Shown: positions 33,703 through 42,810 of the stretch, in pieces
Numbering within the stretch: position 1 is the first letter of the stretch
Layout of the letters: each line of letters begins with the position of its first letter
From: Proteles cristata cristata
Taxonomy: Eukaryota > Chordata > Mammalia > Carnivora > Hyaenidae
Length of the DNA stretch: 64,000 nucleotides
NCBI GenBank assembly: GCA_017311185.1
Contig: JAESUZ010004921.1
Location: 372,001 to 436,000, forward strand
Direction: 5' to 3'
Program-made: the position numbers and the translations under genes
Notes under the pieces: generated by a model
Databases searched by the model: none
What the model saw: the letters and a program-made list of their open reading frames with translations, nothing else
What the model was told of the DNA's origin: nothing

Positions 33703-33934
33703 GGGATGCCTGGGTGGCTCAGTCGGTTAAGCATCTGACTTCGGCCCAGGTCATGATCTCATGGTTGTGGGTTCGAGCCCCGCATCGGGCTCTGTGCTGA
33801 CTGCCAGCTTAGAGCCTGGAGCCTGTTTCAGATTCTGTATCTCCCTCTCTCTCTAACCTTCCCCTGCTCACGCTGTTTCTCTCTCTCTCTCTCTGTCTCT
33901 CTCTCAGAAACAACTAAAACATTAAAAAAATTTT
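33703..33934 (+). mobile_element. Felid tRNA-Lys SINE, young copy with perfect TSD
   Basis: Plus orientation, full length. A box tggctcagtcgg (33715-33726) and B box ggttcgagcc (33770-33779) are intact. The variant 'gctgactgccagcttagagc' places it with the young group. An identical 16-bp duplication (agaatgcatctatatg) flanks it at 33687-33702 and 33935-33950. It splits an older minus-strand L1. Confidence 0.95.
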
Positions 33935-33950
33935 AGAATGCATCTATATG

Positions 33951-34620
33951 TCAAAACTCTAAGATAGTTTCATGTTTACCTTTTCAAAATACTGCCAAAA
34001 TTTTAGCAACATGATCATATACACTTTAAAATCCAGCAGCAGTAAAGATTCTAGTAACTCCACCCTCTTGCATCATTTGATATACAGAGACTTGCTAATT
34101 TAAACCATTCTAGTGAAATCTCATTGTGATTTCCTAAAGACCAATAATATTGAATATATTGACTTGTGCCTATTTGCCAACTACATATCTTTGGTGAAAT
34201 GTCTGTTGAAATTTTACCATTTTAAAAATTGGTGTCTCAGTGTTTTGGTTTTATTACATTTTAAATTTATTAGGTTGTAAGAGTTCTTTATATATTTCAT
34301 ATGCAAGTTTTTTAATCACATATGTGTTTTGCAAATATTAACTCACAATCTACGGTTTTTCTTTTTGTTTTCTTAACTGAATCTTTTGAAGACCAATAGG
34401 TCTTAATTTTGAAGTGTTGCTTTTTTGTTTGTTTCTGTTTAACTCAAGGTGACTAAGATTTTCTGTTATATTTTCCCTGGAAGTTTTATAGCTTTGGCCC
34501 TCTTAAATTTAGATTTATAATCCATTTCAAGTTAATTTTCGCATATGATATAACGTAAGGGTTGACGTTCATTCTTTGCTCTTTTTTGCATGCATGTAAA
34601 GATCTGTACTGAATTAGCAG
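33951..34620 (-). mobile_element. Old L1, ORF2 part (continuation)
   Basis: Continues the L1 at 33160-33686 after the SINE. 'ttctagtgaaatctcattgt', 'ttaggttgtaagagttcttt' and 'ttataatccatttcaagtta' are complements of L1 ORF2. Fully degraded. Confidence 0.78.
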
Positions 34621-34699
34621 GTGCAAACCACTGTACTCTGTTCTATAGAGAAAGCAGGGATGATTAAGTTAAGATTCTGTCCTTAAAAAAATTACACCT

Positions 34700-34909
34700 T
34701 GGGGTGCCTGGGTGGCTCAGTCAGCTAAGTGTCTGACTTCGGCTCAGGTCATGATCTCACAGTTAGTGGGTTCAAGCCCCGTGTCGGGCTCCGTGCTGAC
34801 AGCTCAGAGCCTGGAGCCTGTCTTCAGATTCTGTGTCTCCCTCTCTCTCTTTGATCCTCCCCTACTCACGCTGTTTCTCTCTCTCTCAGATATAAATAAA
34901 ACATTAAAA
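34700..34909 (+). mobile_element. Felid tRNA-Lys SINE
   Basis: Plus orientation, full length with A box and a near-intact B box (ggttcaagcc). A 14-bp duplication aaaaaattacacct (34686-34699 and 34910-34923). Immediately followed by another SINE in the same orientation. Confidence 0.93.
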
Positions 34910-34925
34910 AAAATTACACCTCAAA

Positions 34926-35130
34926 GACATCTGGATGCCTCAGTTGGTTAAGCATCCAACTTTGGTTCAGGTCATGATCCCATGATTTGTGAATTCTATC
35001 CCCATGTCAGCCTCTGTCCTGACAGCTTAGAGCCTGGAGTCTACTTCAGATTCTGTGTCTCCCTCTCTCTCTGCCCCTCTGCTTCTCACACTCTGTCTCT
35101 GTCTCTCTAAAAGAAATACGTGTTGAAAAA
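34926..35130 (+). mobile_element. Felid SINE, older, tandem with the previous one
   Basis: Plus orientation. Diverged head (tctggatgcctcagttggtt), body 'cctctgtcctgacagcttag' and a short A tail. It begins within about 15 bp of the end of the preceding SINE. No clean duplication of its own was found. Confidence 0.88.
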
Positions 35131-35373
35131 AAGTTTTTTCAATTATAGCTCAATAATACAGAAAACAATAAATATTCTAGATTGCACATTTCATAGTTGT
35201 CTCTTTACACAATATAAACTATCTAGCTATTAACAGACTAGTCATGTTTAATGATTACTTCTTACTTGTTCCCAGTAGAAATGATCTTATATAATAATAC
35301 TGACACTGAATAGGTATTTTGAAACATACACATTAAAAACATTAGCCTTGAAACAGTACTATGTCTTTAATTT
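35131..35373. other. Unique noncoding DNA
   Basis: No recognised feature. Confidence 0.4.
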
Positions 35374-35387
35374 AAAATGTAATTATA

Positions 35388-36856
35388 GTTTCCTGTCTCA
35401 CGTTCAGGTCCTTTATCCATTTTGAGTTTATTTTTGTGCATGGTGTGAGAAAATGATCTAGTTTCATTCTTCTGCATGTTGCTGTCCAGTTCTCCCAACA
35501 CCATCTGTTAAAAAGGCTGTCTTTTTTCCATTGGATATTCTTTCCTGCTTTGTCAAAGATTTGTTGGCTGTATACTTTTGGGTCCGCTTCTGAGTTCTCA
35601 ATTCTGTTCCATTGGTCTACGTGTCTGTTTTTGTGCCAATACCATACTGTCTTGGTGATGACAGCTTTGTAGTAGAGGCTAAAGTCTGGGATGGTGATCC
35701 CTCCCATTTTGGTTTTATTTTTCAGGATTTCTCCTAGAGGAGAAAGCAGGAAACAACCTCCTTGGCCTCCACCGCAGCAACTTCTTACTTGACACATCCC
35801 CAAAAGCAAGGGAATCAAGAGCAAAAATAAACTGTTGGGACCTCCTCAAGATTAAAAGCTTCTGCACAGCCAAGGAAACAACCCAGAAAATTAATAGGCA
35901 ACCAACGGAATGGGAAAAGATAGTTGCAAATGACATATCAGATAAAGGGTTGATATCCAGAATCTACAAGGAACTCACCAAACTACACGCCTGAAAAACA
36001 AACAACCCAGTGAAGAAATGGGCAGAAGATATGAACAGACACTTCTCCAAAGAGGACATCCAGATGGCCAACAGACACATGAAACGATGCTCAGCATCGC
36101 TCCTCATCAGGGAAATACAAATCAAAACCACACTGAGATACCACCTCACGCCAGTCAGAGTGGCTAAAATGAGCCAATCAGAGAACTCTAGATGCTGGCG
36201 AGGATGTGGAGAAACGGGCACCCTCCTACATTGTTGGTGGGAATGTAAACTGGTACAGCCCCTCTGGAAAACAGTGTGGAGGTTCCTCAGGAAACTAACA
36301 ATAGAACTCCCCTAGGACCCAGCAAGAGCACTGCTAGGAATTTACCCAAGGGATACAGAAATGCTGATGCATAGGAGAACATGTACCCCAATGTTCATGG
36401 CAGCACTCTCCACAATAGCTAAGACATGGAAAGAGCCTAAGTGTCCATCAACAGATGAATGGATCAAGAAGATGTGGTTTATCTATACCATGGAATACTA
36501 CATGGCAATGAGAAACAATGAAATCTGGCCATGTGTAGCAACATGGATGGACCTTGAGGATGTTATGCTGAGTGAAATAAGTCAGGCAGAGAAGGACAAA
36601 TATCATATGTGTGCACGTATAGGAGGATTAGGAGGAACTTAACAGAGGACCAAGGGGGAGAAGAAGGGAGGAAATGGTGGGGGAAAGGGAGAGAGGCAAA
36701 CCATGAGAGACTCTTGAATGCTGACAAAAACTGAGGGCTGATGGATGTGGGGGGGAGGAGGGATGGGCATGGAGGAGGACCCTTGTGGGGATGAGCACTG
36801 GGTGTTATGTGGAAACTAATTTGACAATAAACTATTTGTAAAAAAAATAAATAAAT
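35388..36856 (+). mobile_element. Truncated L1 with inverted 5' segment
   Basis: Recent-looking L1 insertion bounded by an exact 14-bp duplication (aaaatgtaattata at 35374-35387 and 36857-36870). The left 345 bp (35388 to about 35735) is inverted and reads on the minus strand as part of ORF2 downstream of the reverse transcriptase (around [14 protein letters not shown] to NVRQET). From about 35740 the plus strand continues with the next part of ORF2 ([20 protein letters not shown], then the CWW..C zinc-knuckle-like [10 protein letters not shown] region near 36230-36290, then the STDEWIKKMW region). The 3' UTR (36640-36835) and A-rich tail follow. This is the twin-priming pattern. Stops (e.g. 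tag at 36313-36315) and 5' truncation make it dead. Confidence 0.93.
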
Positions 36857-36870
36857 AAAATGTAATTATA

Positions 36871-37600
36871 ACTTTGCTTTTTGATTTTGTTCTGGGTCCA
36901 GACAAGAACATTTAATGGCCCTTTTTATCCTGATGTTTCACTTCGTCTCCTCCATTTCCCATTTCATTGCCAAAAGAGCAACCTATTACCCTGACGCAAT
37001 TAAGCAGTATCTGACAGGAACTTGCATATTTCTTCTCTATTGGTATTATTGTTTCCGCCTTTGATTTCCTGTTATTCTTGTCATGTGGCTGTGGTAAGCT
37101 TTGTCTTCCATTGTTTTGTCCACTTACCCTGATTTTATTTCAAAGGCCTCTGTCTGGTATTCAATTCCATTTCCATTGTCTTGATTCTGTACTCAAAGAC
37201 AGACATATTTTCAGTTTCTTTACTCCCTCATATTCAATCCATCTATCAGCATCTTGGCCATATTTTCATAATGCTGTTTGTTTGTTTCTCTTACAACTTT
37301 TAGTCAGCCCATGGAATTTCTTGTTTTTCCTGCTTTCAGCTATTCTCTGGAATTGTTTTAAATCCTTGCCTCTTAAATTTTAGGACAATCCACAGAGAAT
37401 ACAATAGCAATACCTTTCTAGCTCCAAAATGAACATCATATCAAATTCTTCTCCTGCAAATACAATCATAGATTGAATTCTCAACTCAATGCAATAGGCA
37501 TATACTGAGAGACAAGTATGAAACTACTAAAAGTTGCAGTGAATAATATACCTGCACACCCAGTATAAATTTTTTCTGTCCTCCATTGAAGTTCATTTTT
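36871..37600. other. Unique noncoding DNA
   Basis: No recognised repeat. The 101-codon frame at 37078-37383 is hydrophobic but resembles no known protein and has no promoter or splice context. Confidence 0.45.
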
Positions 37601-37604
37601 AAAA

Positions 37605-38066
37605 ATTGATTTTAGAATGTTGAAATAATCTTTACGTTTGGAATAAACCTTGCTTAGTCACAAACTATTACAGTTTTTAGATATTTTTGGATTCCATTCG
37701 ATACATTCTGATGAAAATGCGTATAGTTATATTCATGAAAAGTATTAGTCTGTGGTTTTCTTTTCTGCTAATGTCTTTGTGCTAACAGTCAGTGCATACT
37801 GATGAGAATGAACTGAGAAGTTTTTCATCTTCTATTTTCGGGAAGAATTTATACAGATTTGGTATAATTTTCTTCTTAAATTTTTAGCCAGTGTAGCCAT
37901 CTGAACCTACATGCAAGTATAGTCGTCTGAACTTAGAGTTGTACTTTATGTTTTATTTTTATATGTGATTTGTTGTTGTTGTTGTTTGAGGAGATATAAA
38001 GTAACAATCTCAATTACCTAACAAGATATAATGCTATTCTCTGGTACTTTGCCTCACAAATCCTAG
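37605..38066 (-). mobile_element. Ancient L1 fragment
   Basis: Minus orientation. 'gaagaatttatacagatttg', 'ttcttcttaaatttttagcc' and 'agtgtagccatctgaaccta' are the complement of part of L1 ORF2. A (GTT)5-like run sits at 37972-37987. A young SINE interrupts at 38084. Confidence 0.6.
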
Positions 38067-38083
38067 CTCTCTTGGACTTTTCT

Positions 38084-38315
38084 GTTTTTGTTTTTGTTTT
38101 TGTGTTTTATTTATTTCTAGGAGAGAGAGAGAGAGAGAGAGAGACAACGTGAGCAGGGAAGGGTCAGAGAGAGAGAGAGTCATAGACTGTAACAGGCTCC
38201 AGGCTCTGAGCTGGCAGTCAGCACAGAGCCCTACACGGGGCTCGAACCCACGAACCGCGAGATCATGACCTAAGCGAAAGTCGGACGCTTAACCGACTAA
38301 GCCACCCAGGCGACC
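38084..38315 (-). mobile_element. Felid tRNA-Lys SINE, young copy with perfect TSD
   Basis: Minus orientation, full length, with an interrupted T-rich tail complement (TTTTTG repeats). It contains 'gagctggcagtcagcacaga', the young variant. The B-box complement ggctcgaacc (38239-38248) is intact. An exact 17-bp duplication (ctctcttggacttttct) at 38067-38083 and 38316-38332. Confidence 0.95.
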
Positions 38316-38332
38316 CTCTCTTGGACTTTTCT

Positions 38333-38960
38333 AATTATTAACTGTACGAATCTCTATTTGGGATCCCTCCTAGACTGCAGCCTGGAAACTCCATCCAGGC
38401 TACCTGCTTGGCAATCATTGGACTCAACAGGGTTCATTCCCCTTCCTTCAGGAAGCACACTGTCTTATGCTCTCTGTGGCTCAGAACCTGAAGATGCTTG
38501 TTTTGTATCATTTTCTATTTTTTTAAAGTCATTTAATGTGTAGGGATTTATATAGCTCCTGTTGGTTATAACCAGACATATTATAGCATCTTTTTTTCTA
38601 TTCTAGATGCTGTCATTGTTAGACAATATCAATTATTATCCTTTTAAATATTGTATCTGCTGCATTTCCCTTAAAATTCAGTAATTCCAATGACAGATAA
38701 GTTAGATTTTTTCACTATGTTCTTTAGATCATAGTCATTTCTCTATTTTTCTTTTTTGACTCTTTATGCTTCATTGGATATTTTATACTAATGTAACTTC
38801 AATTTAATTCATTTTCTCTTTAACCTTATATAACTGGCTATTAAACCCATACATTTACTTCTCAACTTTAATTCTTCTATTTGATTTTATGTAATATCCA
38901 CTTGATGTCTTTTTACAGTTTCCAGTTCTCAGCCAAATCAATTCATATTAATATTTAATT
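38333..38960 (-). mobile_element. Ancient LINE 5' region (tentative)
   Basis: Text such as 'ctcctagactgcagcctgga', 'cattatagcatct'-type phrases and 'ggttataaccagacatatta' resembles the 5' untranslated part of old L1/HAL1 elements in minus orientation. The 61-codon frame at 38358-38543 lies in it and is not a gene. Confidence 0.4.
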
Positions 38961-38963
38961 TCT

Positions 38964-39165
38964 GTGATGCCTGGGTGGCTCAGTCAGTTAAGCATTTGAC
39001 TTGATTTCAGCACAAATCATAATCTCATGGCTCATGAGATCGAGCCCCAAGTTGGGCTCTACTCTGACAGGATGGAACCTGCTTGGGATTCTCTCTAATC
39101 CTCTCTCTTTGCCTTTATCCTGATTTTGCTCTCTCTCTTTCTCTCAAAATAAATTAAAAAAAATA
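38964..39165 (+). mobile_element. Carnivore SINE, older type
   Basis: Plus orientation. 'tgatgcctgggtggctcagt', 'atgagatcgagccccaagtt' and 'aacctgcttgggattctctc' belong to the older, shorter-bodied type. A-rich tail. Duplication unclear (tatttaattt / aataattta). Confidence 0.88.
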
Positions 39166-39600
39166 AATAATTTAACATATCAATCATAATTATTTTAAAC
39201 ATTACCTCTGATAACCCCATGATATGAATTCCCTATGTTCCCTTGTTTCTTATTATCTTGATAGTTTTCTTGTATGCCTGGATATGTATTGATTAAACAC
39301 TGTGTTATATTTGAAAAACTATAAAAAAACCTAGTGTCTGAGTTGTTTTACAGCTCAAGAAAGCATTTACTTTTGATTCTGACAAGAAGTGAGACTAAGA
39401 AGAAATTATCTTAAAAATAAGTGAGATTGGGCTGATTGAAAGTTTCATTTCAAGCTTTTTATAGAACTGTATGGATTTCAGAGGTTCCTACTAAGAGATC
39501 AGGATTTTTGCAGACACTTCTCCTTTCCACTCACTTAACTCCTTTTTTTCTCCCCTTTCTAGCTCTGTGGAACTGATGTAAGCTGTACTTAGTCTCTGAG
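39166..39600 (-). repeat. Ancient LINE 5' region, continued (tentative)
   Basis: 'gtatgcctggatatgtattg', 'aaacactgtgttatatttga' resemble the 5' part of old L1/HAL1 elements continuing from 38333-38960. Low certainty. Confidence 0.35.
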
Positions 39601-41150
39601 CCACCAGTTACAAGTAGAGGAGAAATGTGGCATTGAAGTTCACACTCTATGTTTGGGTCCTCCAAGAATTAGACACAGAGACAAGATTAGACAATAAATG
39701 AATAAATACAAATATAAACAAACACATTTGACTGGAATGCTTGTGAAAAAAAGAGAGAAGGTGGGAAGAGTCTTTTAAGTCTAACTGCTATGAAGGAGAG
39801 GCAGAAACATGGAGTATTTTTAGAAAAGACCTGACTATCCCACAGTTTTAAGACTATTTCATGCAGCCTTATGTGGAGTCCTCAAAACAAAGTTGTCCAC
39901 TAAAGGAGTCCTGGATACCATGATAACTGGCCTGAATTAGCATCCGTGTGTGTGAGTCTGTGTGTAAAGGTATGCATGTGTATAGAGAGAGAGATTGATT
40001 CAGTATAATACTACTTTGAAATTTTTGTTATAGTTTCATCTTCAGTTTTAACAAATGATGTATACAATTCAAATGTGATGTTTTTTGTACATGGCAAATT
40101 CAGTGTTATCCAAGCTAAATTTATAAAGAAACTACTGAAGAAACCAGAGAAGATAATCAAGGACATTCAATTTGAAAGGGACAGATATACCTTCAAATAT
40201 GTTAAAGCACACATGTGAAAACTCTTAGTTTTCTGTAGCATAAAATAAAACCATGTGTGAAAAGTAACATGAATATGTACATTTTAACCAAATTAAGACT
40301 CAATTTCCCAAAATGCCAGTAGCTAGAATTTTCAAATCTTGTCATAAGTAGCTGACTAGGCAATTAGTTTAACCAGAAACTGACCAGTCACGTGTGAAGT
40401 TCATGGGAAGAGTTGTTGCTTCTATTAGATGTTACATACAAAAGAGAAGATGAGAAACTAGGGAAGTTGGATTGGAAATGAGAAGTTATTTAGGGACAAA
40501 ACGATCTTACAGTCATAAATTTCTTAGACCCAGTCCCCTCTGTAGATTCGATATATCTTGTAGTTCTCCTTTAATAAAATATTTTCCAAACATCTATCTG
40601 TATGTCATGAAGGTTTACTACATAGGTTACTTAAAAGCCAATGTGCTTGGATACACATAATTTAAATTTCCCTCCCTCAGTTAAATATTCCTTACATTCC
40701 TTTGTCCTCTCTACTATACTCCTTAACTCTATCTTCCATTATGTACTGTAAGATATGTGATGTGAATTACTGTAATTTCAGTATGGCTCATAGAGTTAGT
40801 ATGTGCAAATAACATTTTGTACTCTGTATGTGCCATTAAGGAGTTTTTGAGAAAATGGATATCTGAAAGAACAAAACAAGGGCAAAATTTCTGAATTTTT
40901 CTACCATATTATAAAACAATCTATCAGAATCCTCAAAGCATATGCAAAATTACCTCTTTTTTAAAAATGTGACTCTTGTTAAACCCTGCAAATGGCGTTA
41001 TTTTTCAGTATGCATATGCTCCCATTTCCCTTTTTGGAAAAAAAAAAAGGTATTTTAAACATGAACGCAGTAGGAATTTAAAAGAATTCTGCAGAAAGTA
41101 CACAGTTCTATTGCGAATTCAGACACACTGTACTAAAACCCTCTAGTTAA
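39601..41150. other. Unclassified noncoding DNA
   Basis: No gene. 40210-40610 has some LTR-like character (an AATAAA-type signal near 40572, no recognised coding), but I could not match it to a family. Otherwise unique AT-rich DNA. Confidence 0.4.
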
Positions 41151-41160
41151 GATCATATAG

Positions 41161-41370
41161 AGCTGTCTACGTGATTCAGTCGGTTAAGCATCCAACTTTG
41201 GCTCAGGTCATGATCTTGTCGTCCATGAGTTTGAACCCCACGTCAGGCTCTGTGCTGACACCTCAGAGCCTGGAGCCTGCTTCAGATTCTGTCTCCCTCC
41301 TTCTCTGTCCTTCCCTTGCTCGTACTCTGTATGTGTCTCTCTCTCTCTCAAAAATAAACATTAAAAAAAA
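41161..41370 (+). mobile_element. Felid tRNA-Lys SINE
   Basis: Plus orientation. Head 'gtgattcagtcggttaagca', body 'aggctctgtgctgacacctc', tail 'aaaaataaacatt'. A short imperfect duplication (gatcatatag / gatcatagag). Confidence 0.9.
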
Positions 41371-41404
41371 GATCATAGAGATGGAACTATTTGGCTAACC
41401 TAAT

Positions 41405-41510
41405 TAAATTCAGCAAACACCAACCAGCCATTATATTAGGTCCTGCAAGCTGCAAATAGGTGAATAAGGCATGGTTTGTGCCATCGTGGAGCACAATGAA
41501 ATCATTTTTA
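41405..41510 (+). repeat. Old mammalian repeat fragment (tentative)
   Basis: 'attcagcaaacaccaaccag', 'gtgaataaggcatggtttgt' and 'ccatcgtggagcacaatgaa' resemble the start of the old repeat also seen at 26470 and 59630. Confidence 0.35.
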
Positions 41511-41891
41511 CTTACTTGCTTATCTAAAATTTTTACTGAGGAAGAACATACATTCAGTATAATACATACATTTTAAATAGATCGCTTTACTCATGTAATG
41601 GCCACCCAAGTCACTATAAAATATCTCTAAATGTTACCTCAAAAGCACCCTTCTGACTCTTCCCAGTTTGTACTCCCCCAAAATGGCCACTAGTCTGACA
41701 TCTATCTTACTAGAGTGGTTTTGCTGTACTTATACTTGGTAAAATAAAATCCAAAAGTATGTATCCTTTTGTGTCTGGTCTTTTCAGCTCATGATTATTT
41801 TGATTTGATTAATCCATGTAACAACATAGATACATATTAACAGTATGTACAATATGTATCAGTTATGATTCTTTTTATAATACTATGTAGT
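41511..41891 (-). mobile_element. Old L1, 3' part
   Basis: Minus orientation. 'ttttactgaggaagaacata', 'gtaatggccacccaagtcac' and 'tttcagctcatgattatttt' are complements of an old L1 3' UTR/ORF2 end. Split by the SINE at 41892. Confidence 0.72.
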
Positions 41892-42100
41892 GGGGTACCT
41901 GGGTGCCTCTGTCCATTAAGGGGCTGACTCTTGATATCAGCTCAGGTTGTAATTTCACTGTCATGGGATTGAGCATCGCATTGGGCTCTGCACGCTGAGT
42001 GTGGAACCTGCTTGAGATTCTCTCTCTCTCTCCCTCCTCTGCTCACTCTCTCATTCTCTCTCTCTCTCACTCTTCTTCTCAATAAACAAATATTTAAAAA
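41892..42100 (+). mobile_element. Carnivore SINE inserted in an L1
   Basis: Plus orientation, older type ('ggggtacctgggtgcctctg', 'gaacctgcttgagattctct'). A 12-bp duplication with one mismatch (atactatgtagt / atgctatgtagt) at 41880-41891 and 42101-42112. Confidence 0.92.
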
Positions 42101-42111
42101 ATGCTATGTAG

Positions 42112-42530
42112 TATTCCACCACAAAATATACCACAGCTTATCTTTTCTACTCTTAATAGGTATTTAGATTATTTCAATCTGAAGCTATAATAAACACTGC
42201 TGTAATTATGCTCAGTCCTATCATTTGGTCAACATTTAACCTTAGTCATAAGAGGAGAACTGGTAGGTCATAGGATGTATATGTCCAGCTTTGGGAAATA
42301 TTACCAGTTCTCTACTCCTGCTGGCAAAGCATGAGAAATCTAATTGCTGTACATGTCACTAGCATTTGGTATTATCAGTCATTTTTAATTTTAGCCCTTC
42401 TGGTAGGTAATATCTCATTATGAGTTTAATTTGCATTGTCCTGCTGATTGATGACACCGAACACATTTTCATATGTTTATTGGCCAATTATACTCTTCTG
42501 TAAAGTCTTTCAAGTTTTTTCTCACTTTAA
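42112..42530 (-). mobile_element. Old L1 (continuation)
   Basis: Continues the L1 at 41511. 'tatctcattatgagtttaat', 'ttgcattgtcctgctgattg' and 'cttttccacttaa'-type text are complements of L1 ORF2. Degraded. Confidence 0.72.
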
Positions 42531-42539
42531 AAAATTAAC

Positions 42540-42810
42540 TTTCCTGAATATAATTCACATAATATACAACTAAAACTTTTGCTCACTTAAAGAACACTAT
42601 TTTATTTAAACTAAAAATAAATAAATAAAAGAAACAATTCATATATTTCTCCTAACCTCCAACTCCCACCTCTGGAAACCACCAATCTGTTCTCTGTATC
42701 TGTAAACTTTTTTTTTTCTTTTTGGTTCTAGATTCCACATACAGGAGAAATCACGTGGTCTTTGCTTTTCACTGTCTGAATTATTTCACCCTCTCTGATA
42801 TAGGCTTTTC
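42540..42810 (-). mobile_element. L1 3' UTR fragment
   Basis: 'cctctggaaaccaccaatct', 'gttctctgtatctgtaaact' and 'agattccacatacaggagaa' are the complement of another, differently aged L1 3' end. Its 3' end faces left, towards the preceding L1. Confidence 0.72.

Noticed and set aside
35372..35824. 150-codon minus-strand frame
   Set aside because: It is the inverted part of an L1 ORF2 joined to chance sequence, not a host gene.
36010..36642. Plus-strand frames of 101 and 93 codons
   Set aside because: They are pieces of the truncated, stop-containing L1 ORF2.
40210..40610. Possible solo LTR
   Set aside because: Some LTR-like character but no family match or clear TG...CA ends; left unclassified.
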